Positions 10,995 through 21,383 of a stretch of DNA of 64,000 bases are shown piece by piece. The notes beneath the pieces are model-generated. The model made no database searches. It was not told the origin of the DNA and saw only the letters and a program-made list of their open reading frames with translations. A program made the translations under genes and the position numbers. The DNA is from Strongyloides papillosus (taxonomy: Eukaryota; Nematoda; Chromadorea; Rhabditida; Strongyloididae). Where the stretch lies: contig SRSI01000050.1 in the NCBI GenBank assembly GCA_005656395.1, positions 3,596,001 to 3,660,000 of the forward strand. Direction: 5' to 3'. The first letter of the stretch is position 1. The number at the start of each line of letters is the position of its first letter.

Positions 10995-11957
10995 ATGGGT
11001 TCACGTGTTACAAGTCTTTTAGCAGTTATAATTTCATTACTAGTTCTAATTGGAGCTGTTGTATTAGTTTGCATTGGAGCTACTGATTTCAAACCTAAAT
11101 CAGCAAAAGATTTACTTAAAGTTAATGGTAAAATTGCATATTCATTTTTTTAATAATAATAACTATTTATCTTTTTAGAAGCCAATTTAGACTTTTCAAA
11201 ATTATTAATAATAGATATTAAAGAATTCTTAAATAACGATAAAGGTCATGGTGCCTCAATAACTTCTAAAAATGGTACAAATCTTACTGTTGGATCATTG
11301 ATAACATATCCAACATGTATTTATATCCCATTATCATTGAACGAACTTAAGGATTCAGTAAAAAATTCATCATTTAAATTAGATGAAAAAGATTATGAAG
11401 GTGTTAAATTTCATATTAAACCATCCAAAACTGCAAGTTCAACGATTGATCTTTGTGGGGCACATGGTAAATTTACACAAATTGTATTTATTGCTATTGG
11501 AACTGGTATTGTTGGAGCTGTCATACTATCACTTATAATAATTTTCACAATTTTCATTCTTTTTGGATTTTGTAGTAGTGTTAATATACCTATGTTCGTA
11601 GCAATTATTGGTGTTCTTGCTTTTTGTTCTGGAGGTACTTGCTTGGGATCAATTATATATATATATGTAAATTATTATAGTGAGTTTTACATAGGAACAC
11701 TCTAATGGGAAATTAATTTTTTACTATTTTTAGCTCTTCAAGGGTTGGAAAGCAAAGAAGTTGCTACAGAATATGGCCTCCCAAAGCAAGGGAATAACAC
11801 GTTTTATCTTCTGTCATGTATTTGTATGTTGCTTTCAAACTTGGTATTTGTTGTAATGATGTTCATAGCAGCAAGACAACGAAGAAGAGAAATTATTTTA
11901 TCTGCTGCTCATCAACTTGCTCCTACCGCAGGAGTTTCTTCTAAAATAGCTACTTAA
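10995..11957 (+). CDS. Four-TM membrane protein, array copy 2
   Basis: Exons 10995..11127, 11179..11679 and 11734..11957; 285 residues and the same splice phases (1,1) as copy 1. TM2, TM3 and TM4 are almost unchanged from copy 1, while the large loop differs at many residues (for example TCIYIPLSLNELK against ICVYIPLSLDEIK, and IDLCGAHGKFTQ against IDLCEENSKLTR). TM1 has VCIGATDFKPKS where copy 1 has FFIGFTDFQPES. Intron 1 has gained a TAATAATAA stretch and carries an early in-frame stop if unspliced. The gene looks functional: all splice sites and the reading frame are intact. Confidence 0.85.
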
Positions 11958-12470
11958 AGATTGAATATTTGTAACGAGGAGTTTTAACTAGATTACATTT
12001 TTTTTATGTCCAAGAAAAAACTGATATCTTATTTAGTTAGAATTTCTAATTTTTAGAATAATTGTAATAAAGTAATTGATTAATTAATTTTGCTCTTAAA
12101 AATGCATGTAAATTTAACCATTCTAGTTGGAATTCTAAAAAAATTCATTTTATTTTGAAATATTTATAGTTAACTTAATAATTTCAATTTGAAAAGCTTT
12201 TTTGATCATATACAAAAATAAAAAAAAACTAAATTGAACAAGGTTTCATTTTTCACATGTGAAATTTTTGCGAAAAAATTAGTACAAAGTTAAAAAAATT
12301 TGAATTTTATTAGATGGTACAAAATATCTACATTTTACTCTGATTTATGTTCTTTTTTGTGTATACGTCCAAATTTACCTTTATTATGTATTCTAATTTT
12401 GTAATATGTAAAAAAAATCAAAAAAAACTAAGATAAATATAATATCATGAAGTTAATTTGATTAATTAAA

Positions 12471-13416
12471 ATGGGTTCCCGTTGTACAAGTATCTTTGCA
12501 GTTATAATTTCACTATTAATTTTAATTGGAGCTGGTGTATTATTTTTCTTTGGATTTACTGATTTTAAACCTGAATCAACACAAGATTTACTTAAAGCTC
12601 ATGGTAAATTTGCATATTCATATTTTAAAAATAATAACTACTTATCTTTTTAGAAGCCAATGCAGATTTATCTAAATTATCAATAATAGATGTAGAAGAA
12701 TTCATAAAAAATAATACAAATCATAGTGTCTCTATAACTTCTATGAGTGGTGACAATTTAGAAACTGGATCGTTATATACATATCCAAAATGTTTCTATA
12801 TCAAAGAATCATTGAAGAAACTTATAAATAATAAGTCAAAATTATCATCATTCAAACCAACTATAAATATTGGTCAATCTGTTAAATTTCATATTAAACC
12901 ATATCCAACTGCAAATTCAACAATTGATTTTTGTGGAGAACATAGTGAATTACAGAGAAATAATTATATTATTGTTGGAACTGGTGTCGTTGCCCTTGTC
13001 ATATTGTCACTTATAATAATTCTAACAATATTAATTCTTTGTGGATTTTGTAGTGGTTCAAATATACCATTGGTTGTAGCAGTTATTGGTGTTATTGGTT
13101 TTTGCTCTGGGGGTGTTTCCTTTGGATTCTTCGTACATACTACTTTAAATTATTATAGTAAGTTTAATATAGGAAACTTCAGTGATTAATTAATATTTAA
13201 TTATTTTTAGCTCTTAGAGGATTTGAAAGTACAGAAGTTGCTTTGAATTATGGCCTCCCAAAACAAGGAAACAACATATTTTATCTTTTTGGAGGGATTT
13301 GTGTGTTGTTTTCAAACTTAGTTTTCGTTATAATGATGTTTACGGCCGCAAGACAACGAAAACGAGAAATTATTTTGTCTGCTGCTCAGCAATTTGCTCC
13401 TAGAATAGTCCATTGA
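12471..13416 (+). CDS. Four-TM membrane protein, array copy 3 (most diverged)
   Basis: Exons 12471..12603, 12654..13157 and 13211..13416, giving 280 residues. The C-terminus is shorter than in copies 1 and 2 (ends QQFAPRIVH instead of the longer HQLAPTAG..SSKIAT). It starts MGSRCTSIFAVIIS. The large loop keeps the two cysteines (YPKCFYIK; IDFCGEH) but is otherwise strongly changed and has one extra codon. TM2 to TM4 keep their pattern (GVVALVILSLIIILTILILCGFC). Its promoter leader has lost most of the GCGA/TCGC elements seen in copy 1. Probably the oldest branch of the array or one evolving under looser constraint. Confidence 0.85.
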
Positions 13417-13650
13417 AAATTTGTAACAAATCATTTTAACTAAATTACCTATAACTTATGTTCAAGAAAAAACTTATTCTTTTCAATTGTAACTTATACT
13501 TGTAGGAATAATTGTAATAAATAAATTAATTGATGTTGTTTTTAAAAATAGATGTAAATTTAAGCATTTTAGTTAGAATTCTAAAAATAAATCATTTCTA
13601 TTTTGAAATATTTAGAGTTAACTTAATAATTTAAATTTCAAACCTTTTTT

Positions 13651-13961
13651 GATTAATAATAATGAAAAAAGTACACGAGCTTCATTAAATGTTTGATGAG
13701 TTTTGTGTACGTTAACACTTTTGTACATATTCAACATGAATATTAAATATTCCGGAAATGTAAACATATTTATGGAGCTTTACATTTTCCACACCTTATT
13801 TAGAATAAACAATTTTTGTCCTTTCTTCAAAAACTTTTATTATACTTGATTAATGAAATAATGATAGAAATAAAATGTATTCTTTAGTATCAGTTTATTA
13901 GTCATAAAAATTATTATTAATTGATTTTGAATATTATATTATATACTGAAGACATTGTCAG
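13651..13961. other. Intergenic spacer at end of array
   Basis: This AT-rich spacer lies between the trailer of array copy 3 and the 3' end of the minus-strand gene at 13962. No gene, repeat or RNA is recognisable; it probably supplies poly(A) sites for both convergent genes. Confidence 0.5.
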
Positions 13962-14729
13962 CTATGATTGATTTTTCTTAGTAGCAGAGTTTTTTTCCTC
14001 TACATGATCAACATTGTTTCCAATGAATTTACACTTTTTATTTGGAGAAGTTTTTAAATTATCACCCCAATCAGTTACGTCATCAAGTTGTGACGTTTCT
14101 TTTACTGTTCCATTGAAATTTTTATTTATATTTACTTGTAATTCAAGGTTTAAATTAGATTTTTTGTCATTTGTTTTTTGTGAAGGAAAAGGCGATATCT
14201 GATCAAAATTAATATTCGCAGTCTTCACTATATGTGAATTATTTTGTTGAGCTGACAAAGAAATACCCTTTCCAAGAACTGATGATGAATTTTGTAAAGG
14301 AATAGCGGTAGATAACTCTCGTTCCATAAAAATTTTTGAAAAGTATAATCTACGATTCCAAAAATAAATAAACAATCCAAAAATTGTTATAAATAAAATT
14401 AGTATCACAAGGAAATGAAAGACAAGTGGTTCCAATAATAATTGAATAATTTCATCATAAATCGTAATAAGTGATTGAGCAATTTTTGTGTTTTGATTAG
14501 TAACTATATTAGTAGCAGATGCAATCTCGTCTTTCAGTGAATTTACCATATCATCCATTTTATTTCCAGCTTCTTTTGCAAATGTCTTTGCACAGCTATT
14601 AACTTTTGTATATAAAGTTTTCTTTCCTCTTATTTTTAACCATCTTTTGGAGATTGTTATTATTTTACAAATCAAATATATAAAATTACGTTCCAAGAAT
14701 GAACCTTTTACAATACAAGAATGAAACAT
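13962..14729 (-). CDS. Orphan single-pass membrane protein
   Basis: A single ORF of 255 residues. Residues 1-105 are moderately basic and helical (KEAGNKMDDMVNSLKDEIASAT resembles an amphipathic helix). A clear TM lies at about 106-126 (FHFLVILILFITIFGLFIYFW), followed by positively charged NRRLYFSK. A polar tail of about 125 residues rich in N, S and K follows. There is no clear N-terminal signal peptide, although a hydrophobic patch (FIYLICKIITI) lies at about 16-26. The start is the first ATG; an in-frame methionine at about residue 57 is an alternative. I do not recognise the family. It is convergent with the tetraspan array and divergent from the next gene. Confidence 0.6.
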   Translation of the reverse strand: MFHSCIVKGSFLERNFIYLICKIITISKRWLKIRGKKTLYTKVNSCAKTFAKEAGNKMDDMVNSLKDEIASATNIVTNQNTKIAQSLITIYDEIIQLLLEPLVFHFLVILILFITIFGLFIYFWNRRLYFSKIFMERELSTAIPLQNSSSVLGKGISLSAQQNNSHIVKTANINFDQISPFPSQKTNDKKSNLNLELQVNINKNFNGTVKETSQLDDVTDWGDNLKTSPNKKCKFIGNNVDHVEEKNSATKKNQS

Positions 14730-15196
14730 GCTGATTTGTATTCAAAAAAATTGATACATTTGTATTGTCATTATTTTAAAATGATAAAATATTACTAGAA
14801 GTTAAAATATGCATAATAATATGAAATTTATTTTTTATCCAATTATTTTTATTAAAAAAGTTTGGCAGTAATTATTTAATTTACTAATTAAAACTATTTT
14901 GACTTTATCATGATGAACTTTTATTTTATTATCATGCGATAGATTTTGAAACCAAAATATAATTTTTCTTGAATGCTTTTTGATTTGTGTAGGCATTATA
15001 GTGTTCTAAAATTTTAAAAGATCAATTTTACTATCATTTCAATTTTACTAAGATAAAATAAATAATATTGATTTAATAAAATGTTTGTTTAATAACAACT
15101 ATCTTATCAATTTTATTACAAGAATGTGAAAACATTCAATATGAATAATCATTCATATGCACATCAACAATTAATAATTCCAAATACTAACCAATT
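14730..15196. other. Divergent promoter region, no specific feature
   Basis: About 470 bp of AT-rich sequence between two divergently transcribed small membrane-protein genes (13962-14729 on minus, 15197-15770 on plus). No ORF or RNA gene is visible. It presumably carries both promoters. Confidence 0.5.
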
Positions 15197-15770
15197 ATGA
15201 ATGAAAGCCACTCTCTAAAAAGTGATTTAAATTCACAAATTTCTATTAAAAGAAGAAAACGTACAAAGCCTCATCTTGATATTTTTTATTTTACTACATT
15301 CCATGGTCTATTGAGATCAATTATACTAGTTCTATGTATAGTTAATTTTGTACTTGTTGAATCGGTCACTGATACATTCATCCTTAAATACCTTGTTCAA
15401 TATACAGGCATCTCAACAGTTCTTTTTTTATTTATTTATATTACAATATATCTTATGAGTATAAGCCACAGTCAACCAAATGTAAATTGGATTTTCCAGG
15501 AGATGACTGGTATAGGGCTTTCATGTGTTTTTTATTTTGAGTCAACCTTAATAATGATTTTTTGTGCCATCCATTGGAATCATTTTACATGGATATGTTC
15601 TACTGTAAGTTAACTTTATTAGTAATAAACTCACAAGTGATATAAAATTATTTTAGATTACTTCATTTCTATGTACACTTTTACTAGGTATAGACTTCGG
15701 AGTGATGAGTAAAAAACATTATAATAATCCTGAAATTATGATAACTGACACCAGAAAGATAGAATACTAA
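15197..15770 (+). CDS. Small four-TM (MARVEL-like topology) membrane protein
   Basis: Exons 15197..15604 and 15657..15770 join in phase 0 (donor GTAAGT, acceptor TTTTAG; 52-bp intron) to give 173 residues. A basic, hydrophilic N-terminus (KRRKRTKPH) is followed by four hydrophobic segments: GLLRSIILVLCIVNFVLV, STVLFLFIYITIYLMSI, GIGLSCVFYFESTLIMIFCA and, after the splice, TSFLCTLLLGIDFGVM. Without the splice the ORF stops inside TM4, which supports the second exon. The spacing of the TM segments and the short termini resemble MARVEL/chemokine-like-factor proteins of vesicle and junction membranes, but no diagnostic residues were found, so the label is tentative. Confidence 0.65.
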
Positions 15771-16203
15771 AATTAATAAATATTAAATTTCTAATAAAAG
15801 ATAATGTTCCTTGTTATAACAATTCTTTAAAATTACATATTCTAATTCACCGCGAAATCTTAAAAATGTTCTCAAGTAACTTTTAATAAATCAATCGAAC
15901 TCATAAATCACAAAAACCATATGTATTTGCTTTATTTTATGTTACTTTATCAAAAACTTTAGTAGATGTGAGGAATCAATTAAATAAATATTAATAATTT
16001 TATGGTTAATTTTTTTATTACTTCATTGTCTTTAAATATATGCAGAAGAATATAAATATTAAGAAATTAATGATATCAGTGGGGAAAAAATTATACGTAC
16101 TTAAAACTAAAGTTAGCTTTAATGTATAAATAATCTCATCTTATGCATTTTTCATTATATATCTTATAATAAACTTTTAAAACATAATTTTACTCTTAAA
16201 ATT
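15771..16203. other. Intergenic, no feature seen
   Basis: This AT-rich spacer lies between two plus-strand genes. It contains no supported ORF or repeat. The last 150 bp presumably act as promoter of the Costars gene. Confidence 0.45.
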
Positions 16204-16962
16204 ATGGTGTTTATTGAAAGAAAATGGAATACTAAAAAAATTGTTGTTATCAAATTTGCTATTGGAATTGGTAAGTTTTAAAATTATTTCTAATAAATTG
16301 TATTTTTAATTTTAGTTAATAAGTACAAACCTTTCGTTGGAACTGAAAATGAGATAAATAAAAAGATAAAAAAATTGACGGAAAAAAATAATAGAGAGAA
16401 GAAAAAAAAGAAGTGTGATAGTGCAAAAAGATTAATTCCAGAAAAAGATGTATTAAATGAGGTGAATAAAAATAGTAAAGAAGTTGCTGTAGAAAATAAA
16501 TGTACAAATAATAATTTAATGAAAGATACTATGAATAAATTCAAAAATATGGAGATTAAAGAAAAAGAATCAAAGAAGAGAGATGTATATTCATCGGATT
16601 ACAAACCTACAAGATTAAAAAAAGATGATCCTGAATACGGAACACCAATTCCTGGAACATTAACAGAACTAAGAGCTAAAAAAGCAAGCAAACACATAGC
16701 AAAAGAAATGGGTATAGTATGTCAAGTCATTGAAGAGTATGGAAAAGTAAATAAAAAAACGGGATTAATAGAAATAACATTTGGTGAATTGTTCAATATT
16801 TATACATTCATTTCTGATAAAGTTGTGGGTATACTTTTACGTGCACGTAAACATAATATGCTCCAGTTTGAAGGTGAAATGTTATATCAGAGAAGAGATG
16901 AGGACAAAATTATAACTTTATTATTAGATCATAATCAAATATTAAATGCAGTTAAAGGTTAA
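16204..16962 (+). CDS. Costars-domain actin regulator (ABRA/STARS C-terminal family)
   Basis: Exons 16204..16270 and 16316..16962 (45-bp intron, GTAAGT..TTTTAG) give 237 residues. The first 135 residues are lysine/glutamate-rich low complexity. The C-terminal ~90 residues form a clear Costars domain: GTPIPGTLTELRAKKASKHI, then ITFGELFNIYTFISDKVVGI, then LLRARKHNMLQFEGEMLYQR. In animals this domain forms the C-terminus of ABRA/STARS, which binds F-actin at the sarcomere and feeds Rho/SRF signalling; free Costars proteins regulate actin dynamics in amoebae. The downstream exon is certain. The first exon is inferred from frame and splice sites; an alternative start is the in-frame TTG/ATG region after 16375. 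Confidence 0.85.
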
Positions 16963-17041
16963 CAAAAAGTAAAATATAATGAAAAAGTATTACTTATAAT
17001 AATAAAAATAACCGTATTGGAAATAATAAATTTTCTAAGAA

Positions 17042-17470
17042 TCATTTTATACATTGTTTATCACTAAGAATAATACCACTATCACCTGTAGTACCACTTT
17101 CATTTTTATCAACAAAAGTATTATTGTGGTTATTACCACCTTCTTCTTTTTCCTCCCTTTTTACTTTTTTACAAGGTACTTCATCAGAAACAGTACAACT
17201 ATTAACTTGAAACTCAATTTTTAGAAACTCCTCAACACCTCTCATACATTTTCTTCTAAACACTCTATCGATATGAATATCAGCAATACTTTCTTCTCTC
17301 TGCTTAGAAATTGGATTATCCTTATTATTTATATATTTATACATCTCCTCAATTTCATGTTTTGAATAATTACACCCACCATTTTCAATAACTAAATGAG
17401 GTATTGTAGCCCGAAAACCTCCACATATTGAATGGCTTCTTTCACCTTGTGAAATTTCTTTTCCAGCCAT
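17042..17470 (-). CDS. Small orphan protein
   Basis: An ORF of 142 residues with an ATG start (MAGKEISQGERSH), converging on the Costars gene with only 79 bp between the stop codons. The first ~90 residues look folded (EIEEMYKYINN..DNPISKQREESIADIHIDRVFRRKCM). The last 50 are charged, low complexity and contain a basic patch (CKKVKREEKEE) that could act as a nuclear localisation signal. No known domain is recognised. The codon choice and length suggest a real gene, but an upstream exon cannot be excluded. Confidence 0.55.
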   Translation of the reverse strand: MAGKEISQGERSHSICGGFRATIPHLVIENGGCNYSKHEIEEMYKYINNKDNPISKQREESIADIHIDRVFRRKCMRGVEEFLKIEFQVNSCTVSDEVPCKKVKREEKEEGGNNHNNTFVDKNESGTTGDSGIILSDKQCIK

Positions 17471-18272
17471 TTCTAATGTGCTGATATATAAAAAATATTA
17501 GTATTATATTTTAAAAACTTGTTATATGGGGAACAAATACGGAAAAAATACAAGAATGTCTAACACGATCGAAATTGATATAATTGATAAGTGTACTAGT
17601 CAAAACGTCGTGTAACTAAAAAAGAAAATATGTTATTATTGGAATAAAAACTCTGCCACACATATAAATTAGTTTGTCTATATGATATGGAGGGAAATCA
17701 TATTACTCTTCAATATGAGTAAAATGACAAAAAGAACTGTCACCGCTTTCGCGTTAAAAAAATCTTTAATTGACTAATTTTTTGAAATAATTTAATAATT
17801 TACAACAACAGTAATGATTAATAGTTGGTAAGATATTCAAAAGATGGAAGAATGTATTATAAAATACTAATGATAGGAAAATTGACAAAGAAAGATTTAC
17901 TACATTTGATAGATATCACAAAAACATAAATGAATTAAAAAGAACTTAGTTATTATTATTATGTATATCAATGGAAAGAAAATTAGGTTACACAAAAAGG
18001 AAAGGACAAAATGTCTGTCCAAAATCAGTATTGTTATTTATAAAATTTTTGATGAGATAGTTTTATGATATTATTCAACACCTTGTTCAAAATTACAAGA
18101 TATTATCAGGTATCAATTTTCATATCAATGATATGAAGATCCCATGATATATACAAAAACAAAAAGTATTTAAAAAAGTTAACAACAAATTTTTTCTTCT
18201 GCAATGACAAAAAAAGAAACTTCTTTGTATGTGCAAAAAAATATTCCACTATTTCCCTCAATGAAGTATTTA
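17471..18272. other. Intergenic, no gene seen
   Basis: An AT-rich gap of about 800 bp between the small orphan's 5' end and the 3' end of the CNOT3 gene. The plus-strand ORF at 18204-18395 is an antisense shadow of the last CNOT3 exon. No RNA gene or repeat was found. Confidence 0.5.
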
Positions 18273-21200
18273 TCACACATCAAAATCGACATCCTCCAAA
18301 TATTGAAATTCGAAAAGGAAAGAATCCTTCTTCTTTTGAAGCCATCTTTCAAAGTCAAAATACAAGTAGCTACCCTGGAAATAAATCTTTTATAGAAACA
18401 ATTTTCAGATATTTATAGTGCTTACCTTTTCAAATTCATCCGTTATTGTTTTAGGTTCCTCCTGCCTTTGAAACCACATATTATACTTTGTATGGAACCT
18501 CCACGATTGCTTTTTTAAAGCTTTAGCCGCTAGTAATTGCGCTCGTGTACCCTAAAATAATTACACATTAAAAATTCTTCCCATCACTAAATAAACATAC
18601 CTCCATATAATAAAATGTAAAAAATAATGATTCTACGCCTAACCTGAGGTAATAATCTAACGTTTCCATTGTCGGATGAACGGTACGAGGATAACTCATT
18701 ATTGTTGAATTAACTGGAACTCTAGGTAGATATGGTCTGGCAAATTCTGAATCTGTCTGTTGAGGCATCTTCTCAAAAGCTAAATCTATCAAAATTTGTA
18801 AATCCTCCAGACGTGGTGGTGATTTGTGGAATGATAGCATTGGATTTGTTGGACCATGATAACCTGAATTCATTGAAATCTTCATATGTTGTGTCGCTGC
18901 TATAGCTTGTTCCATAATATCATTATCTATAACTTCACTTCCTGGGTCACTTGATATCACTGAATTAACCGGCATTGTACTTTGATCTTTTGGTGAGATT
19001 TGTTGTTGAGCTGAGACTGAATTTGTTTCTTTGTTACCTGATGATGATTGCATTGAAGCACCAAAACCTTTTGTTACCAAGATATCATTAATAGAACCAT
19101 TACCATTTGCTATTTGTCTTCTCCTTGTTAAATTATCTAATGATTGGGTTGGATCGTTTGTAATTACAGTTGGGGCAGAATTCTCGTCATTAATATTAAC
19201 ATTTGTCTTGACAGAAGGCGTACTACTAATCCCTGCAGCAGCTACAGAAGAAAATAGTCCAGGTGTTGATGGAGTTGTGGGAGCTGAGGTTTTATCTTGT
19301 TTACTGCTAATTGGTGTTGAAGGAACATGATTTTCAGATGACAGTTTGGCTCCGGATGCTGTCATCTTCCCGGCAGCAACAGAATTGTATGGAACACTTG
19401 GTGGTGGCGGTGGAGTTACAGGTAGTGGTGGAGATGCTATTGATGATTCACCGGAAATTTGTCTAGACCTAAAATAGTTTAAAAAAATTAATAGTAATAT
19501 TTTATAACTACCCACCGAGGTAAAATTTTAAAAATACTAGAATGGAGAAGTAGTTCATTTTTTTTATTTTGCAACGAGGAAACCTTATGATACATAATTT
19601 TCGAAATGTTAACAAAAATTGATTGTCAATATATACAAACAATATAAAATTGTACTTATTGAAATATCACAAAAAACAATTTCTGGTATTGGGTTCCCTC
19701 TTAGTGTTAAAGTATTAAATATAATATTTTATGTTCCCACTATTAAGTACAATGTGATTTCAAAAATTAAAAACCCAATAAATCTATTACCTAATAATTC
19801 CTCAAATTTGAGGATAGAAAACAGTTCCAGCACTATTTACTATGTTCTATGACAAGGTCTAAATATAAGGGTGGTGGACCTTGAAAAATAAATATACATG
19901 CAACACTATACTGTCAAAAATGCTAGTATAACAGTTATATACATAAGGTGTATTTTGTAATACCAGATCAATATATAAATATATCCAATAAAAGAAAATA
20001 TATATATAATTTTTGCTAATAATAAAGCATTTGCCTTTGTCACCATAGAAATAATTATATATATTATTGGATATGTTTATATACATCAATGCGTGGTAGT
20101 TTTTGGGACTAAGTAAATTGAATAAAAAAAAATGACGCATATTGGAGGAAATGAAGATTATTTCCATGAGATATATATATATTTTTAAATGAAATAAAAT
20201 AAAACATACCCTGGCATCTTTAGAGGTGCGACAAATTTTATAACCATTGCTGGAGAAGAAGAGTTCTTCCTGTCCCCATTAGCATGTTTCTCCCTATCTT
20301 CCTGTTTGGGAGATTGTAATGCCGGTGAAAGTTGTTCACTATTAGAAAGTACTAAATGTTTGGCTTCACCATTCTCCTGCTTACCATGGTCTTCATCTGT
20401 TGCCACATGGACACCAGCAATGTTATGAGCATTAAATGCACTTAAATCTAGATCATCGTAAATGCCATCAGGATCGTATGACTCCATATCCTCATCATTC
20501 CCTAGCGCTTCCACATATGCTTCTATATCATCCTGTAGGCGTTCTTTAATGACATTCGGCGCTAATTCTTCGTTATTCACAAGTCTCATACACACTTCTA
20601 AATTCGATTGATGGTATTTTAATCGTTCTAAATGCTTTCTATGTTCTTCTACTTTTGCTTGTTTCTGAAAAAAAAAGATTAATATTATCTATGGTTAAAT
20701 ATAAATATTTTTTTTCCAACTGTTTCAGAAACAAGAAATGGTCATTTACATCCTAAGATATCTAGTAAAAAACCTCTTCTACTAATCTTAGGACACTCTT
20801 TGCAAGGATGTTTCTCATCATCAACAGTAGAAAATTTAAATTTAATAAAATAGTTAACCATCACAATACTAACCTCTTTTGCACCCTTTTTTGAATCATC
20901 TTTTCCTTTTCTCCTCTTCCCATTATCAACATTCGCTAGGAGCTCTATTTTCGATTCCGTTAGATCAATGTGATCCTGTAGACTTCTAATCTGCGTAGAT
21001 AACCAATCCATAACATCATGTTTCTCCTTCTCCCTAGGATCAACCTTTTCTTCAGCACTTAATCCTTGTTTACTATGAGGTTTCGTTTTATTTTCCCGTT
21101 CAATATCCTTAAATTCCTCCATTTTCAATTCTACAAGTCTTCTATAACGTAACAAATTGTCTTTATCCTTGATCTCTGAGCAATTAACCCATCCTTTGAC

Positions 21201-21383
21201 TTGATCACGTAACCTCTGTAGTTTTTTAATCTCTTTTTTAAGATCGTCCTGTAACTTTTCTCTTTGGTTATCTGAAATGGCATCCCGCATCTTTTCCATA
21301 ATATTATCAAATTCCTCCATTCCGTCATCAATTTTTTTGATTGTCCTTTCAATCTCTTGCATGAGTTTCCGTTTTTCTGCCAT
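18273..21383 (-). CDS. ntl-3: CCR4-NOT complex subunit 3 (CNOT3/NOT3)
   Basis: Complement of five exons: 20874..21383, 20210..20664, 19468..18601, 18551..18426 and 18374..18273, all with consistent phases (0,2,0,0), giving 686 residues. The N-terminal NOT3 coiled coil starts at the initiator ([17 protein letters not shown]). The second exon continues it ([19 protein letters not shown]) and ends in an acidic [10 protein letters not shown]. The middle is an S/T/P/Q-rich linker with PPPPP. The C-terminal NOT2/3/5 box is complete across the last three exons ([20 protein letters not shown], then [20 protein letters not shown], then [16 protein letters not shown], ending EDVDFDV). The complex shortens poly(A) tails and represses mRNA; CNOT3 joins the NOT module to the CNOT1 scaffold. 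Intron 1 (209 bp) and intron 2 (741 bp) are long for this window. The last two introns are 49 and 51 bp. Confidence 0.93.
19974..20082. repeat. Imperfect inverted repeat inside the large CNOT3 intron
   Basis: The left arm around ATCAATATATAAATATATCC and AATAA is matched in inverse orientation by TTATTGGATATGTTTATATA and CATCAAT about 65 bp later. The arms are about 27 bp with mismatches and the loop is AT-rich. This could be an RNA hairpin or the remains of a MITE end. No target duplication was recognised. Confidence 0.35.

Larger units (their letters stand above)
9305..13650 (+). repeat. Tandem array of three ~1.47-kb gene-bearing units
   Basis: The same ordered blocks recur at 9305, 10779 and 12254 (spacing 1,474 and 1,475 bp). 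Each starts with a conserved AT-rich leader containing TTTTTGCGATAA-like and 'ttcttttttgt..tatatatc' blocks. Next comes an ATGGGTTC start, three exons with near-identical short introns, and a common 3' trailer (gagttttaactagattacat; tgtccaagaaaaaactgat). Units 1 and 2 are very similar throughout, including introns and trailer. Unit 3 (12254 to about 13650) is more diverged. This is a recent tandem gene duplication, with the 1/2 split younger than the split from 3. Confidence 0.9.

Noticed and set aside
16290..16544. Minus-strand F/L/S-rich ORFs over the Costars gene
   Set aside because: Antisense shadow of the lysine/glutamate-rich N-terminus of the Costars protein.
19619..20167. ORFs within the large CNOT3 intron
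   Set aside because: Short, composition-driven and without recognisable content on either strand.
20742..20873. Read-through of CNOT3 exon 1 ([12 protein letters not shown]..) as coding
   Set aside because: It lies after a GTTAGT donor, and splicing to 20664 continues the conserved NOT3 coiled coil.
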